A DNA stretch of 64,000 nucleotides from Chitinophagaceae bacterium UBA4411 (GTDB taxonomy: Bacteria; Bacteroidota; Bacteroidia; Chitinophagales; Chitinophagaceae): assembly GCA_002400415.1 (NCBI GenBank), contig DGQP01000002.1:372001-436000 (forward strand), written 5' to 3'. The notes under the pieces are model-generated. The model saw nothing but the letters and a program-made list of their open reading frames with translations, was not told where the DNA came from and did no database searches. Each line of letters begins with the position of its first letter. Position 1 is the stretch's first letter. This document shows positions 1 through 9,290 of the stretch, piece by piece. The translations under genes and the position numbers were made by a program.

Positions 1-2803
1 CCATTTTATACTCCTGTACAGCATTGAACGGGTTTGCAGTGGAAACGTGCAGTTTAATATCCTGCCGGCTTACTATAGCATAGTTATACGGCGATACCGG
101 CCTTGCCTCATTCTCAAAAATGAAAAAATTCTTAGTGATACTATTATTTGTTTCATACAATTCATCAACAACATTATCTGCATCAATCGAAATGGTGATC
201 TTATTGAGTCCTTTATCTCTGGTGGCAACAATCGGAATAGTATACGAAAGAGAATCCAGATAGCGAATACCCGGAATAGTATCTCTCCTTATTACCTCAA
301 CAGTGTTATCAGGGTAAGTTCTTTTTGCCTCTACAACAATATTCCTGTTAATAGCTTTCCCTATATTCATCAGCTTTGCATCCACTTTAAAACTCGTCTC
401 TGCAACGGAGATGAAGGAAGGGTTGATCTTCACAAGCTGATCTTCAATAACATAATCAGGTTTGGATGTTGAATTTAGCTTTATAGCTGGGTCGCCATGT
501 AGCGTCGATTGTTCGCAATGAAAACGGGCATAATAATCGTTTTGCGTTGTCAGGTTATATACCTGGGTGATAGCCTCGATCATTGCTTCACCCATTGTTG
601 CTCCGTACTTATTTACACTAAAAGCTGTATAGTTTTTTGTATTATAAATATCCAGGTAATGAACAATGCCAAGGTGAGTACTGGCAATTGTGGCAATACT
701 GCCGCTATTTTGTGCCAGGACATATTTTTCGGAAATCGTTTCTTTTGTCTGTAACCGCAGCGGGTTAAAATTAAAAAAGTTACCCGCATTACACCCGAGT
801 AATATAAACAAAGGATACTTGCCAGGATTATTATAGTTCTGCGGGTTATCAAGATTAAATTCTAAGGTAGTTGCAGAAGAGTGGCCAAAATAAGTTACCA
901 GCCCCAACCCTTCCTCAAAAAGATTTTTTATCCGGGTGTTACTTGTCTGTTCAACCGTTTCAGCAGAATTTTTTGCAAAAGTTTGCACGTTAGCCCCGTA
1001 AAAAGTATCTACAATAATGTCCTTAAACCTTGTCATGCTCGCATCCAAAGCCGCAGTAAGGCCTTCATCGCTGGCCCCCACCACATGCGCCACATTTTTC
1101 ATCCATGCCTTGTCCTGTATCAACGGCGACGGAAACGCCTGCGCCTGCTCATACTCGACTACCTTATTAAGATAGATTGTCAGTTCATCTCCATTAATCA
1201 CAGCGATACGCCCGATAGAAACACGGGGTATTTCATCCAAACCAGGTTCGGCGGCCAATAACATATCAGATGCCGGCTGACCAAATGTTGGAATGAAAGC
1301 AAGCTTGTTGATGTCTGCATGGCTTTCATAAGCCCGGAATTGGGCGTAGTTCACCCCTTTACCAACAAGCAGTACATTTTTAACCGGTGCCGGATATTTT
1401 ATTCGTGCCCAACGAATAAAATTCCGGATTGACAACGGATTGAATTTTATTCCCAGTCCAAACTGATCCACCATATCTTCAATCATATACACTTTTGCAT
1501 TATACCCCCCACCTGCTGCAGAGCTCCTGTAATTCTTATAATCATCCACGGGATGGCGGCCATTAGAGCCGTTAAGAAGTGAAGAATGGGTAATAATCAG
1601 ATAATTGCCCTGATTAACAGCCAGTTCATAATTAATAAAATCTCTTTGCTGGAAAGAAGTAACACTAGATATAGCAGCTGTTTCCTGGCTTACCAGCACC
1701 AAATCTCTGTCAACCGCTGAACCCAATAGGGCAAATTTGCAAAGAGCAGGATTGCTTATATCTGCAATATATCTCCTCCCGTTTGTAATATCATACAAAA
1801 CGGGGGCGACAGCTCCATAATTAAAATTGCTGATTTCAAGATAATTACCAGCAATATTAGCAGCAAGCTTAAACGGAAAACTGCGGGCATTCCCAAAATT
1901 AAACTGCCTGGGATATTTTAATTCAAACATGCCCACCACCATTCTGTCAGAACCGGGCACTGTGGTTAAATTGGTAATAGCAACAGTAGCAGTATTACTG
2001 CTTAGTAATGACAAAGCAACTGGTTTGGTCACTTTCACATAGTCATAAAAATTCATTTCCTGACCCAGTATCGAATCACCATTGATTTTTACACGAAAAG
2101 TTCTTGGGTTCAGGCCGTTGTTTCCACTTGCGTGGATTTTGAATTCTGCTTCAGGAGCACCCGGTCCTGTAAAAACATATAAATTTGACAGGATTTCAGT
2201 TCTGGTAATATTTTTACCTATGTCATTGGAAGACCAACCCTCTCCCTTATCATAGGCCGAAGAATAAACATTTTCACCAACCACCTGTGCATAACCCGCA
2301 TTTAATCTCTCTTTGTAATATTTGCCTGCTGTATAGAGAAAAAATGGTTCCGGCACCGGGCTGCCTGTTATCGTATTTGCAGTAGGTAACAAGCGAAAAT
2401 TTGCGGCTCCCGGATTTACTGTCAAAAAATAGGCAGCAGTGTCAGTTTGCAAACTCCATTTATCATTTAACTGGTAATCAGCTTCCCGGTAAAGCACATT
2501 ATCAGGTTTCCCATCGTTCATCTCTCCCCAAAATTCAATGTAGTCAGCAGTTCCCATAGCACCTGTTTGCACAGTGGTATAAAGAGGCACTTCTTTACCA
2601 TTTCTCCATAACTGAAAATCCTGCGCTGCCGTACTGCCAAGACCTATAGAAGAAAGTGTGGGTTGGCTGATGCGGTAAAGTCCCGTAGCCCCCACTTTAA
2701 ATTTATAGTAGGTTTTGCTATAATCAATCCATTCATTATTGTAAACCTGCGAATGAACGGCAAATCCAGTAAGAATGAATAATAAAAGTAAAAATCGTTT
2801 CAT
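1..2803 (-). CDS. porU2: PorU2-like C25 family peptidase (putative T9SS sortase paralogue), C-terminus cut by the window edge
   Basis: Open from the ATG at 2803 to the left edge, giving about 934 residues without the end. A signal peptide (MKRFLLLLLFILTGFAVHSQ) begins it. The middle is a gingipain-like peptidase C25 domain, roughly residues 400-770. His641 lies in a YFGHSS motif and Cys671 in an LLGCNAG motif, matching the His/Cys dyad of the family. A CARDB-like beta domain follows at about 800-890. PorU-type proteins remove the C-terminal sorting domain of T9SS cargo and attach the protein at the cell surface. The gene lies 22 bases downstream of a PorV-family gene, the usual partner, so the PorU2 name rests on family plus context. 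The missing C-terminus prevents checking for its own sorting domain. It could instead be a surface C25 protease. Confidence 0.8.
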   Translation of the reverse strand, partial: MKRFLLLLFILTGFAVHSQVYNNEWIDYSKTYYKFKVGATGLYRISQPTLSSIGLGSTAAQDFQLWRNGKEVPLYTTVQTGAMGTADYIEFWGEMNDGKPDNVLYREADYQLNDKWSLQTDTAAYFLTVNPGAANFRLLPTANTITGSPVPEPFFLYTAGKYYKERLNAGYAQVVGENVYSSAYDKGEGWSSNDIGKNITRTEILSNLYVFTGPGAPEAEFKIHASGNNGLNPRTFRVKINGDSILGQEMNFYDYVKVTKPVALSLLSSNTATVAITNLTTVPGSDRMVVGMFELKYPRQFNFGNARSFPFKLAANIAGNYLEISNFNYGAVAPVLYDITNGRRYIADISNPALCKFALLGSAVDRDLVLVSQETAAISSVTSFQQRDFINYELAVNQGNYLIITHSSLLNGSNGRHPVDDYKNYRSSAAGGGYNAKVYMIEDMVDQFGLGIKFNPLSIRNFIRWARIKYPAPVKNVLLVGKGVNYAQFRAYESHADINKLAFIPTFGQPASDMLLAAEPGLDEIPRVSIGRIAVINGDELTIYLNKVVEYEQAQAFPSPLIQDKAWMKNVAHVVGASDEGLTAALDASMTRFKDIIVDTFYGANVQTFAKNSAETVEQTSNTRIKNLFEEGLGLVTYFGHSSATTLEFNLDNPQNYNNPGKYPLFILLGCNAGNFFNFNPLRLQTKETISEKYVLAQNSGSIATIASTHLGIVHYLDIYNTKNYTAFSVNKYGATMGEAMIEAITQVYNLTTQNDYYARFHCEQSTLHGDPAIKLNSTSKPDYVIEDQLVKINPSFISVAETSFKVDAKLMNIGKAINRNIVVEAKRTYPDNTVEVIRRDTIPGIRYLDSLSYTIPIVATRDKGLNKITISIDADNVVDELYETNNSITKNFFIFENEARPVSPYNYAIVSRQDIKLHVSTANPFNAVQEYKM

Positions 2804-2825
2804 ACAATTAATTTATCGGTACAGA

Positions 2826-3941
2826 TCACTTTTTGGTTTTAGTTTTATCTCCCACCATATCTAACCGAAGGGAAAATACATGGGTAAATAAAGGATTGGA
2901 TTGATTGGCCAGGTTGGTAAACGCATAGTCAATAGTGACATTTGATATCCTGAACCCGGCGCCTGCACTGGGCTGATAGATCCACACTTTCTTCTGGTTA
3001 AGCGTATCGCCGTCAGCCAATGCTTTTTGAAAATTATTGATCCCGGCGCGCAGGTAGAATACGTTATTGAAATTACATTCAAGCCCCAGTTTGGGGTCCA
3101 CACTAACAGGGTCAGAACTGAGGATGGTATTACGTTGCCCATCAAAGGTCACATCTGCATTCACTTCTGCCAGTAAAGTTGTTTTTTTATTGATCTTAAA
3201 GTCACGGGCTACTCCCAGCACCAACCGGGGCGCTGTAGATTCTGTTGATTTAACCGGTATTTCATTGTTTGTCAGGTAAAGAACTTCTTTTTCTCTTTCG
3301 GTGAACGTAAATGACCAGGCATTAAACGTAGTGCTGATATCACGGCCGGAAATACCAAATCTCCATTGCTTACTGTATATCTGCAGCCCGGCATCTAATC
3401 CAAAGCCCCAGGCCTTGGCAAATTTGCCCACATTACGATGAATTACTTTTGCATTCACGCCAAAATTGATATTCTTATTCTTTGTTTCTTTTAGTTTTTG
3501 TGCATACGAAAAAATAAAGGCATAGTCCGCCGAAGAGAACGCCTGGATATTGTTATAGTTCAGGGAGCCATCGGGCTCTACCAGGAATAATGTATTCATG
3601 ATATCGTCCACCGCAAAACGAAGGCCTGTAACGGCAAATGTTCTTTTATTATTGGCTGCAGGAAAGGCTATGCTGGCAAAATCATATTTCCCGATACCGG
3701 CAAAATATTCAGCATGCATGATATTCAATTGAGGATGGTCCTTAATATTTACCAGGCCGGCTGGATTCCAGTAACCGGCCGTGCCGTCAGCCACGGAGGC
3801 CACTTGCGCACTTCCCATGGCGAGGCCTCTTGCCCCGGCACCAATGTTCAGGAACTCGTTGGAATATTTTCTGAATTGAGCGGATGTTGACAGGAATAAA
3901 ACTGACAGGAACAGGGTCAGGTATAAGCGGTTCGTTTTCAT
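2826..3941 (-). CDS. porV2: PorV/PorQ-family outer-membrane protein (PorV2-like T9SS component)
   Basis: This 371-residue protein has a signal peptide (MKTNRLYLTLFLSVLFLSTSAQ) followed by the hallmark N-terminal motif NIGAGARGLAMGSAQVA and AGYWNPAGL around residues 32-63. The rest has the alternating pattern of a FadL/PorV-like beta-barrel, ending near an aromatic-rich strand. PorV shuttles T9SS cargo from the translocon to the PorU sortase in the outer membrane. An in-frame ATG 33 bases upstream exists, but the start at 3941 puts the signal peptide at the N-terminus. It is the first gene of a two-gene unit with the C25 peptidase downstream. That pairing supports PorV2 over the stand-alone PorQ; the paralogue number is an inference. 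Confidence 0.8.
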   Translation of the reverse strand: MKTNRLYLTLFLSVLFLSTSAQFRKYSNEFLNIGAGARGLAMGSAQVASVADGTAGYWNPAGLVNIKDHPQLNIMHAEYFAGIGKYDFASIAFPAANNKRTFAVTGLRFAVDDIMNTLFLVEPDGSLNYNNIQAFSSADYAFIFSYAQKLKETKNKNINFGVNAKVIHRNVGKFAKAWGFGLDAGLQIYSKQWRFGISGRDISTTFNAWSFTFTEREKEVLYLTNNEIPVKSTESTAPRLVLGVARDFKINKKTTLLAEVNADVTFDGQRNTILSSDPVSVDPKLGLECNFNNVFYLRAGINNFQKALADGDTLNQKKVWIYQPSAGAGFRISNVTIDYAFTNLANQSNPLFTHVFSLRLDMVGDKTKTKK

Positions 3942-4115
3942 TATTGAATTTTCAAATAAGCAATGGAATAACACAGTTTTTTCATAGATAAGGACAACAG
4001 TAAAATTAGACTTTAACCTCCAGAAAACATAGGGTGGAGAGGTAAAAAGGCTAACAGCTGAAAACGAACATATTAGTAAAATATTGTCCGGAAGCGTAAC
4101 AATCTCATTCTGCCT

Positions 4116-4123
4116 TACTTTTG
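4116..4123 (+). promoter_or_regulatory. Bacteroidota -7 box upstream of tyrS
   Basis: TACTTTTG matches the TAnnTTTG consensus used by the Bacteroidota housekeeping sigma factor and lies 20 bases before the tyrS ATG. No good -33 TTTG is visible at the expected spacing, so this is a partial match only. Confidence 0.4.
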
Positions 4124-4143
4124 CCGCAAATCTTTAAGCGACT

Positions 4144-5421
4144 ATGAGCATGATCGAAGAATTACGATGGAGGGGGATGATCCAGGATATTATGCCCGGT
4201 ACCGAAGAACAACTGAATAAGGAAATGACCACCGGCTATATTGGCTTTGATCCGACGGCCGACAGCCTTCATATTGGCAGCCTGGTTCCCATTTTATTAC
4301 TTGTTCATTTTCAGAAAGCCGGGCATAAGCCGATTGCCCTGGTAGGCGGGGCTACGGGTATGGTAGGCGACCCCAGTGGTAAAAGCGAAGAACGAAACCT
4401 GCTGAGTGAAGAAGTATTGCAAAAAAATGTAGCAGGTGTCAAAGCGCAACTGGAAAAATTCCTGGATTTCGATCCCGCCAAACCCAATGCCGCTGAAATG
4501 GCCAACAACTACGATTGGTTTAGAAATATATCCTTCATTGATTTTCTCAGGGATGCCGGCAAGCACATCACAGTCAATTATATGATGGCCAAAGACAGTG
4601 TAAAAAAACGTATTGAAGGCGAAACAGGTATCAGTTACACTGAATTTGCCTACCAGATGATGCAGGGCTATGATTTTTACTGGCTTTACCAGCATAAGAA
4701 CTGCAAACTGCAAATGGGCGGCAGCGACCAATGGGGAAATATGACGACAGGTACAGAACTGATCCGAAGGAAAGTGGGTGGCGAAGCCTTTGTCTTTACG
4801 AACCCCCTGATCACAAAAGCAGATGGCGGCAAGTTTGGTAAAACCGAAAGCGGGAATGTATGGCTGGACCCGGTAAGAACATCGCCTTATCAATTCTACC
4901 AGTTCTGGTTAAACGCTACTGACACTGATGCGGAAAAATGGGTCAAAATATTTACGTTTTTATCAAAAGCAGAAATAGAAGCAATCTTTAGTGAACATAG
5001 TAAAGAACCCGGCTTACGGATGTTACAAAAACGGCTGGCTGAAGAGATTACGGCTTTTGTGCATGGAAAAGAAGAACTAGCAAAAGCTATTGAAACAACC
5101 CAGAAATTATTTGCCAATCAAACTGCTCCGGCCGAATCACTGAGCATTGAAGATATTGAAGGCATGGAGGGTGTGATAAAATCTGATTTTGACAATGGCA
5201 AAATTGCTACAGGTATTGATATCGTTTCTTTTTTAGCTGAAACAGGTATATTTCCAAGTAAAGGAGAAGCCAGGAAAACGGTACAAGGTGGTGGCGTGAG
5301 CATCAACCGGAAAAAAATAGAAAATGTACAAATGACTGTTGACAGTTCACTCTTGCTTCACAACAAATATATTTTGGTTCAGAAAGGAAAAAAGAATTAT
5401 TATCTCGTGAAGGCTGTATAA
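4144..5421 (+). CDS. tyrS: Tyrosyl-tRNA synthetase
   Basis: Charges tRNA-Tyr with tyrosine in the cytoplasm. The 425-residue length is typical of bacterial TyrS. The class I signature HIGS lies at residues 43-46 and the KMSKS-type loop is KFGKT at 230-234. The tyrosine/ATP pocket motifs GGSDQWGN and the N-terminal [10 protein letters not shown] are intact. The last ~65 residues form an S4-like RNA-binding domain (the GGVSINRKK stretch). Two start codons lie close together (MSM); the first is used here. The gene is followed after only 13 bases by a hydrolase gene, so the two are probably co-transcribed. Nothing unusual in the sequence. Confidence 0.97.
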   Translation: MSMIEELRWRGMIQDIMPGTEEQLNKEMTTGYIGFDPTADSLHIGSLVPILLLVHFQKAGHKPIALVGGATGMVGDPSGKSEERNLLSEEVLQKNVAGVKAQLEKFLDFDPAKPNAAEMANNYDWFRNISFIDFLRDAGKHITVNYMMAKDSVKKRIEGETGISYTEFAYQMMQGYDFYWLYQHKNCKLQMGGSDQWGNMTTGTELIRRKVGGEAFVFTNPLITKADGGKFGKTESGNVWLDPVRTSPYQFYQFWLNATDTDAEKWVKIFTFLSKAEIEAIFSEHSKEPGLRMLQKRLAEEITAFVHGKEELAKAIETTQKLFANQTAPAESLSIEDIEGMEGVIKSDFDNGKIATGIDIVSFLAETGIFPSKGEARKTVQGGGVSINRKKIENVQMTVDSSLLLHNKYILVQKGKKNYYLVKAV

Positions 5422-5434
5422 AATACCACGTCAG

Positions 5435-6076
5435 TTGAAAAAGATTTATTTCATCAGCGGGCTCGGAGCAGATAAACGAATATTTTCTTTTCTAGATTTG
5501 TCTTATTGCAATCCTGTGTTTATTGACTGGATTCCTCCTGCCAAAAAAGAATCTTTACAACATTATGCATTGAGACTGCGGCAAACCATTCCTGAAAATA
5601 GCCCAACAATAGTAGGGATGTCTTTTGGAGGTATGCTGGCTTCAGAAATGGCAAAAGCAGACCCCGGAATAAAAGCAATTATAATTTCGAGTAACAAAAG
5701 CAGTAAAGAATTTCCTTCCTACTTACGGGTAGGGAAATATTTGCCCGTTTATAAATGGATTCCTTTTCCCCTGATGAAAAAAGGGCATATTTTTTACAGC
5801 TGGCTTTTCGGAACAAAAGGCAAAGCGGAAAGAGAATTATTACGACAGATTGTTGCCGACTCTGATCCGGAGTTTATTAAGTGGGCCATTGAATCAATAC
5901 TTCATTGGGAAAGCGGCGAACCAACCCGAAACATCATTCACATTCACGGTACAGGAGATATATTACTGCCTTACCGTTTTGTAAAAGCCGATTATATAAT
6001 TAAGGGCGGCAAACATGTAATGCCATTAGACAAACATGAAGAAATTTCGCCGTTGTTAAAAAGGCTAATTCACTGA
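5435..6076 (+). CDS. Alpha/beta hydrolase
   Basis: A 213-residue cytoplasmic alpha/beta hydrolase. The nucleophile elbow is GMSFGG with Ser63. An acidic residue in HGTGDILLP near residue 171 and a histidine in GGKHVMPLD near 194 complete a likely catalytic triad. The substrate cannot be read from the sequence. The only start that gives the expected N-terminal strand (KKIYFISGLGAD) is a TTG, 13 bases after tyrS stops. The 3' end overlaps the convergent SGNH hydrolase gene by 12 bases. The protein is short for the fold, with a small lid region. Confidence 0.8.
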   Translation: MKKIYFISGLGADKRIFSFLDLSYCNPVFIDWIPPAKKESLQHYALRLRQTIPENSPTIVGMSFGGMLASEMAKADPGIKAIIISSNKSSKEFPSYLRVGKYLPVYKWIPFPLMKKGHIFYSWLFGTKGKAERELLRQIVADSDPEFIKWAIESILHWESGEPTRNIIHIHGTGDILLPYRFVKADYIIKGGKHVMPLDKHEEISPLLKRLIH

Positions 6077-6742
6077 TTTCACCGCCTTCCACATCTCGTC
6101 TGCCACTAACTGGTTTCCTTTTTCATTAAGATGCACCCTGTCATAGGTAAGGATATTTTTTTCCTCGTTAGCGGAGTTATTAGCCTTATTGTAGTCAAGA
6201 AATTTTTGTCTTAAGTCAACCAATGGCAGGTTATTTCTCTTGGCTATGTCACGGATCATATTGCTGTAGCGGTTCAGGTCGCCATCCAGTTGGTTACTCA
6301 TGTCCGTCTTCTCTCCCACCACCGCCGGTGTGCACAATATGGCTTTGATATTTCTCTCTTTGAGTTTCTTCAGAATAGCGAGATAGAATTTTTCAAACTT
6401 ATCAGGGTCCGTTCCTGTACCTAATAGTGTTTTATGCCATACATCATTTACACCCACATAAATGACCACCACATCAGGATTCTTACTCAACACATCATCT
6501 TCCAGCCGTAAATAAAGATCATATACTTTGTTGCCGCTGATCCCTGCCCCGATCAGTTCGTACTGGTCGCTTTTCTTTTCCACTTTCAGCATGCTATCCA
6601 TTTTCAGAATATACCCGGTGTACTTGTCTTTTCGAACACCCAGTTCAGTAATCGAATCTCCAAAAAATATCACTTTGGTTTTCTTTTGCGGCATAAAAGC
6701 AGCTAAGGCAGCCAGCGAAATAAAAAGGGCCAGTCTTTTCAT
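6065..6742 (-). CDS. Exported SGNH/GDSL-family hydrolase
   Basis: A 225-residue esterase/lipase-fold protein with an N-terminal signal peptide (MKRLALFISLAALAAFM). Block I is FFGDSITELG with nucleophile Ser30, block III contains VGVNDVWH with the Asn of the oxyanion hole, and block V is YDRVHLNEKG with the Asp and His of the triad. Such proteins often de-esterify carbohydrates or lipids in the periplasm; the substrate here is unknown. Its stop codon lies inside the end of the convergent alpha/beta hydrolase gene (12-base overlap). The gene stands alone on its strand, with the cyanophycinase-like gene upstream. Confidence 0.85.
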   Translation of the reverse strand: MKRLALFISLAALAAFMPQKKTKVIFFGDSITELGVRKDKYTGYILKMDSMLKVEKKSDQYELIGAGISGNKVYDLYLRLEDDVLSKNPDVVVIYVGVNDVWHKTLLGTGTDPDKFEKFYLAILKKLKERNIKAILCTPAVVGEKTDMSNQLDGDLNRYSNMIRDIAKRNNLPLVDLRQKFLDYNKANNSANEEKNILTYDRVHLNEKGNQLVADEMWKAVKSVN

Positions 6743-6828
6743 AATCTTTATAATTGATTACACAAGTTAAAATAAAAAACACCTGCTCAGACAGATGTTT
6801 GAAATGGTATAATCGTTGCCTGTATTGG

Positions 6829-7722
6829 TTACTCCACATCCACCTGTTTCTTTATTACCGCCCCTTCTGCTGCTTCCGGAAGGTACTTTCTTTCCCTGAT
6901 CAGGTAGCCATTCCCTTTTTCACAAAAATGTACTTTCAGGTTTTCCAAACTGATGGGGTTACCATCCGGTATATCAGCAATATTTGAGTGCAGGATATCA
7001 TGCCCGTCGAGGATCATCACCAACCCGCTGCCAATCGCTTCCATCCTGTTGCCTTCTGTGATCAGCATTCCGGTATCTTCCCCCAGCCCAATACCAATAC
7101 AAGATGGATTCGTGGCCACAGCCTGCGCCAGTCTTCCAAATCGTCCCCGCTTTTCAAAATGTGAATCAATAATAACGGTATTTAAGAACCCCAGGCCGGT
7201 GGTGATCTTTACTTCTCCTTTCAAATGGGCTCTTGTTGCATTGCCTTCATAAATCATGGTATTGCTCATAGCCATGGCTCCGGCGCTGGTACCGGCAATG
7301 ACAAAATTTTCTTCCTGGTATCTTCTTTTAAGAATAGTTAAGAATTCGGTACCGCCGTCGGTAGCACTTAGCCGCAACTGGTTGCCGCCGCTGAACATTA
7401 CTGCATCACAATGACGGATCCGTTCAATGTATTCATCATTCATCGCATCCTGCCGGGTGCGGATATGCAACAGGCCGATATTGGTGCACCCGATCTTTCC
7501 AAAAGCATTGAGGTAATTTTCTCCCACTTCGTAGGGGATCATGGAGGCCGTTGTGATGACTTCTATTCTTGCAGAAGGGCCGCCTGCTTCCTGCACCACC
7601 CGGCGCAGGATACCCAACTCAAAAAAATTGAGATTATTACGTTGAAACTCTCCGGTCTCCAGGTTCGTGCCTTTATCTTCTGCTCCTCCGATGGCTATTA
7701 GTTTTCCCTTAGGATGGCTCAT
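6829..7722 (-). CDS. cphB: Cyanophycinase-like serine peptidase (peptidase S51)
   Basis: A 297-residue protein that begins GKLIAIGGAEDKG and carries the nucleophile motif AGTSAGAMAMS with Ser146, both typical of cyanophycinase within peptidase family S51. Other family blocks are VMFSGGNQLRL, DSHFEKRGRFGRL and GLGEDTGM. Cyanophycinase cuts the Asp-Arg storage polymer cyanophycin into beta-Asp-Arg dipeptides. No signal peptide is visible, so an intracellular enzyme is expected. A cyanophycin synthetase gene lies 3.8 kb away at 11508, which strongly supports the assignment over a generic S51 peptidase such as dipeptidase E. A hairpin between this gene and the permease suggests separate transcription. 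Confidence 0.88.
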   Translation of the reverse strand: MSHPKGKLIAIGGAEDKGTNLETGEFQRNNLNFFELGILRRVVQEAGGPSARIEVITTASMIPYEVGENYLNAFGKIGCTNIGLLHIRTRQDAMNDEYIERIRHCDAVMFSGGNQLRLSATDGGTEFLTILKRRYQEENFVIAGTSAGAMAMSNTMIYEGNATRAHLKGEVKITTGLGFLNTVIIDSHFEKRGRFGRLAQAVATNPSCIGIGLGEDTGMLITEGNRMEAIGSGLVMILDGHDILHSNIADIPDGNPISLENLKVHFCEKGNGYLIRERKYLPEAAEGAVIKKQVDVE

Positions 7723-7794
7723 TCATTCGGGTTTGATTAACAACAAAATAAAAGAAAAATAATATAACGCTGACAAATTGAGCTGAAGTATGTG

Positions 7795-7815
7795 AAAATC
7801 CCGCATTTTACGGGA
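7795..7815 (-). terminator. Likely intrinsic terminator downstream of the amino-acid permease
   Basis: Read on the minus strand, TCCCG and CGGGA arms enclose a seven-base loop and are followed by TTTTC. It lies about 100 bases past the permease stop codon. The stem is short, so the call is moderate. Confidence 0.5.
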
Positions 7816-7914
7816 CAAGTTGTGGAGAAAGATTATGCGCCCGGCTGCACTACATTAGCATCTGTGGTAGCAAACTTATCCCGGGTCGGTTTGCAGGCAA
7901 CCATGCTCTTTCAG

Positions 7915-9237
7915 TTACTCAGTTTTTTCGAAGAATTTCTTTTTGAGATAGTACACCCCCACCCCGGCAGCAGCAAATAGCCCTCCCACCAGCGCATAGC
8001 TATTATTATACAACAGGAATAACCAGATAGCCAATGAAACAATGACCGGCAACGGGTATAGCCACATTTTAAACGGCAGTTCCCGTTTACCAAATTTCTT
8101 CCGCAACAGCACTACTCCTACCGACTGTGCCATGAACTGTACCACGATCCGCATGGCGAGTATCGCCGTGATCACATCCGATAATTTCATGAGTAAGCTG
8201 AAAACGAAGCCCAACCCGCAAAGCACCAGCAGTGAGATATAAGGAAAATTTTTTGTGGGGTGTAGTTTGCCAAACACCGGAAAGAAATTACCATCCACCG
8301 CTGCTGCATAAGGAACCCTTGAATAACCCAGCACCACGGCAAACAGAGAAGACATGGCCACGCAAAGGATCAGCACCGTTACTGCAATGGCTGCTTTATG
8401 GCCGTATATTTTTTCCATAAAACTGCTGACTAAATACTTGTCCATCTTCGCAGCTTCCTGCCAGTATATCACACTCATCACACTGATATTCATCAGCAGG
8501 TATAAAACAGCGATCCCAATAATAGAAATGAAAATACTGCGGGGAATATTCACTTCGGGTCGTTTGATCTCGCCGCCCAGGTGACAGACATTATAATATC
8601 CCAGGTAACTATATACTGTTTTCAGCGAGCCCTGTGCCACCATGGCCCAAAAGGAGAACTGGAAAAAGGATTCATTGCCGGTTGGCCATAGTTTAATGGA
8701 ATACTGCTGGTTCGACAAACCACTGATGATGATCCATAAAATGGTAACGATTACGATGATACCAAAGAACACGGATATCTTACCAATGGTTTCGATCCTC
8801 CGGTATAACAATAACAGCACAAAAATGACAAGGCCTCCGGAGATCATTTTTTGTTCCCAGCCCGTCAGGTCAACAATATAAGTAAGGTATTGTGCAAAGC
8901 CGATGGCAGCTGAAGCCACCACCAACGGAGCCTGTATGGAAGTTTGCCAGACAAATAAAAAACTCATCAGCCTGCCGCCTTTTTCACCAAAAGCAATGCG
9001 GTGAAAATTGTACGTACCACCGGCCAACGGGTATTTTGCTCCCAGTTCACTCCAGATCATCCCGTCCATCAATGCAGTGAAGGCTCCAAATATCCAGGCC
9101 CAGATAAATAGCCCGTTGTTGAAATACCCGATCACTAACGGCATCACCACGAAGGGGCCGATGCCAACCATGTCTATCATATTGATAGAGGTAGCCTGCA
9201 GTAAGTTGATTTTGCGGTTAGTGATGGATGTGGACAT
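7915..9237 (-). CDS. APC-family amino-acid permease
   Basis: A 440-residue integral membrane protein with about twelve hydrophobic segments and no signal peptide. The first helix carries the IDMVGIGPFVVMP motif, matching the APC superfamily TM1 signature in which backbone atoms bind the amino acid carboxylate. The helix-loop motif LGAKYPLAGGTYNF is also typical. It probably imports or exchanges amino acids across the inner membrane; specificity is not readable. It sits between a cyanophycinase-like gene and a cyanophycin synthetase gene, so supply or release of Asp, Arg or the dipeptide is an attractive but unproven idea. Confidence 0.85.
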   Translation of the reverse strand: MSTSITNRKINLLQATSINMIDMVGIGPFVVMPLVIGYFNNGLFIWAWIFGAFTALMDGMIWSELGAKYPLAGGTYNFHRIAFGEKGGRLMSFLFVWQTSIQAPLVVASAAIGFAQYLTYIVDLTGWEQKMISGGLVIFVLLLLYRRIETIGKISVFFGIIVIVTILWIIISGLSNQQYSIKLWPTGNESFFQFSFWAMVAQGSLKTVYSYLGYYNVCHLGGEIKRPEVNIPRSIFISIIGIAVLYLLMNISVMSVIYWQEAAKMDKYLVSSFMEKIYGHKAAIAVTVLILCVAMSSLFAVVLGYSRVPYAAAVDGNFFPVFGKLHPTKNFPYISLLVLCGLGFVFSLLMKLSDVITAILAMRIVVQFMAQSVGVVLLRKKFGKRELPFKMWLYPLPVIVSLAIWLFLLYNNSYALVGGLFAAAGVGVYYLKKKFFEKTE

Positions 9238-9290
9238 GAATTAACAAATAGTACTCAATTTACATGAAAAGAGTTAGCTATTTTCAAACC

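Noticed and set aside
1..1261. Several plus-strand ORFs of 80-140 codons
   Set aside because: They are antisense to the porU2 reading frame, which has the His/Cys dyad and a CARDB-like domain; the antisense products are low-complexity and lack any family pattern.
4297..4893. A 198-codon minus-strand ORF
   Set aside because: It is the mirror of tyrS, whose motifs are complete. No plausible function.
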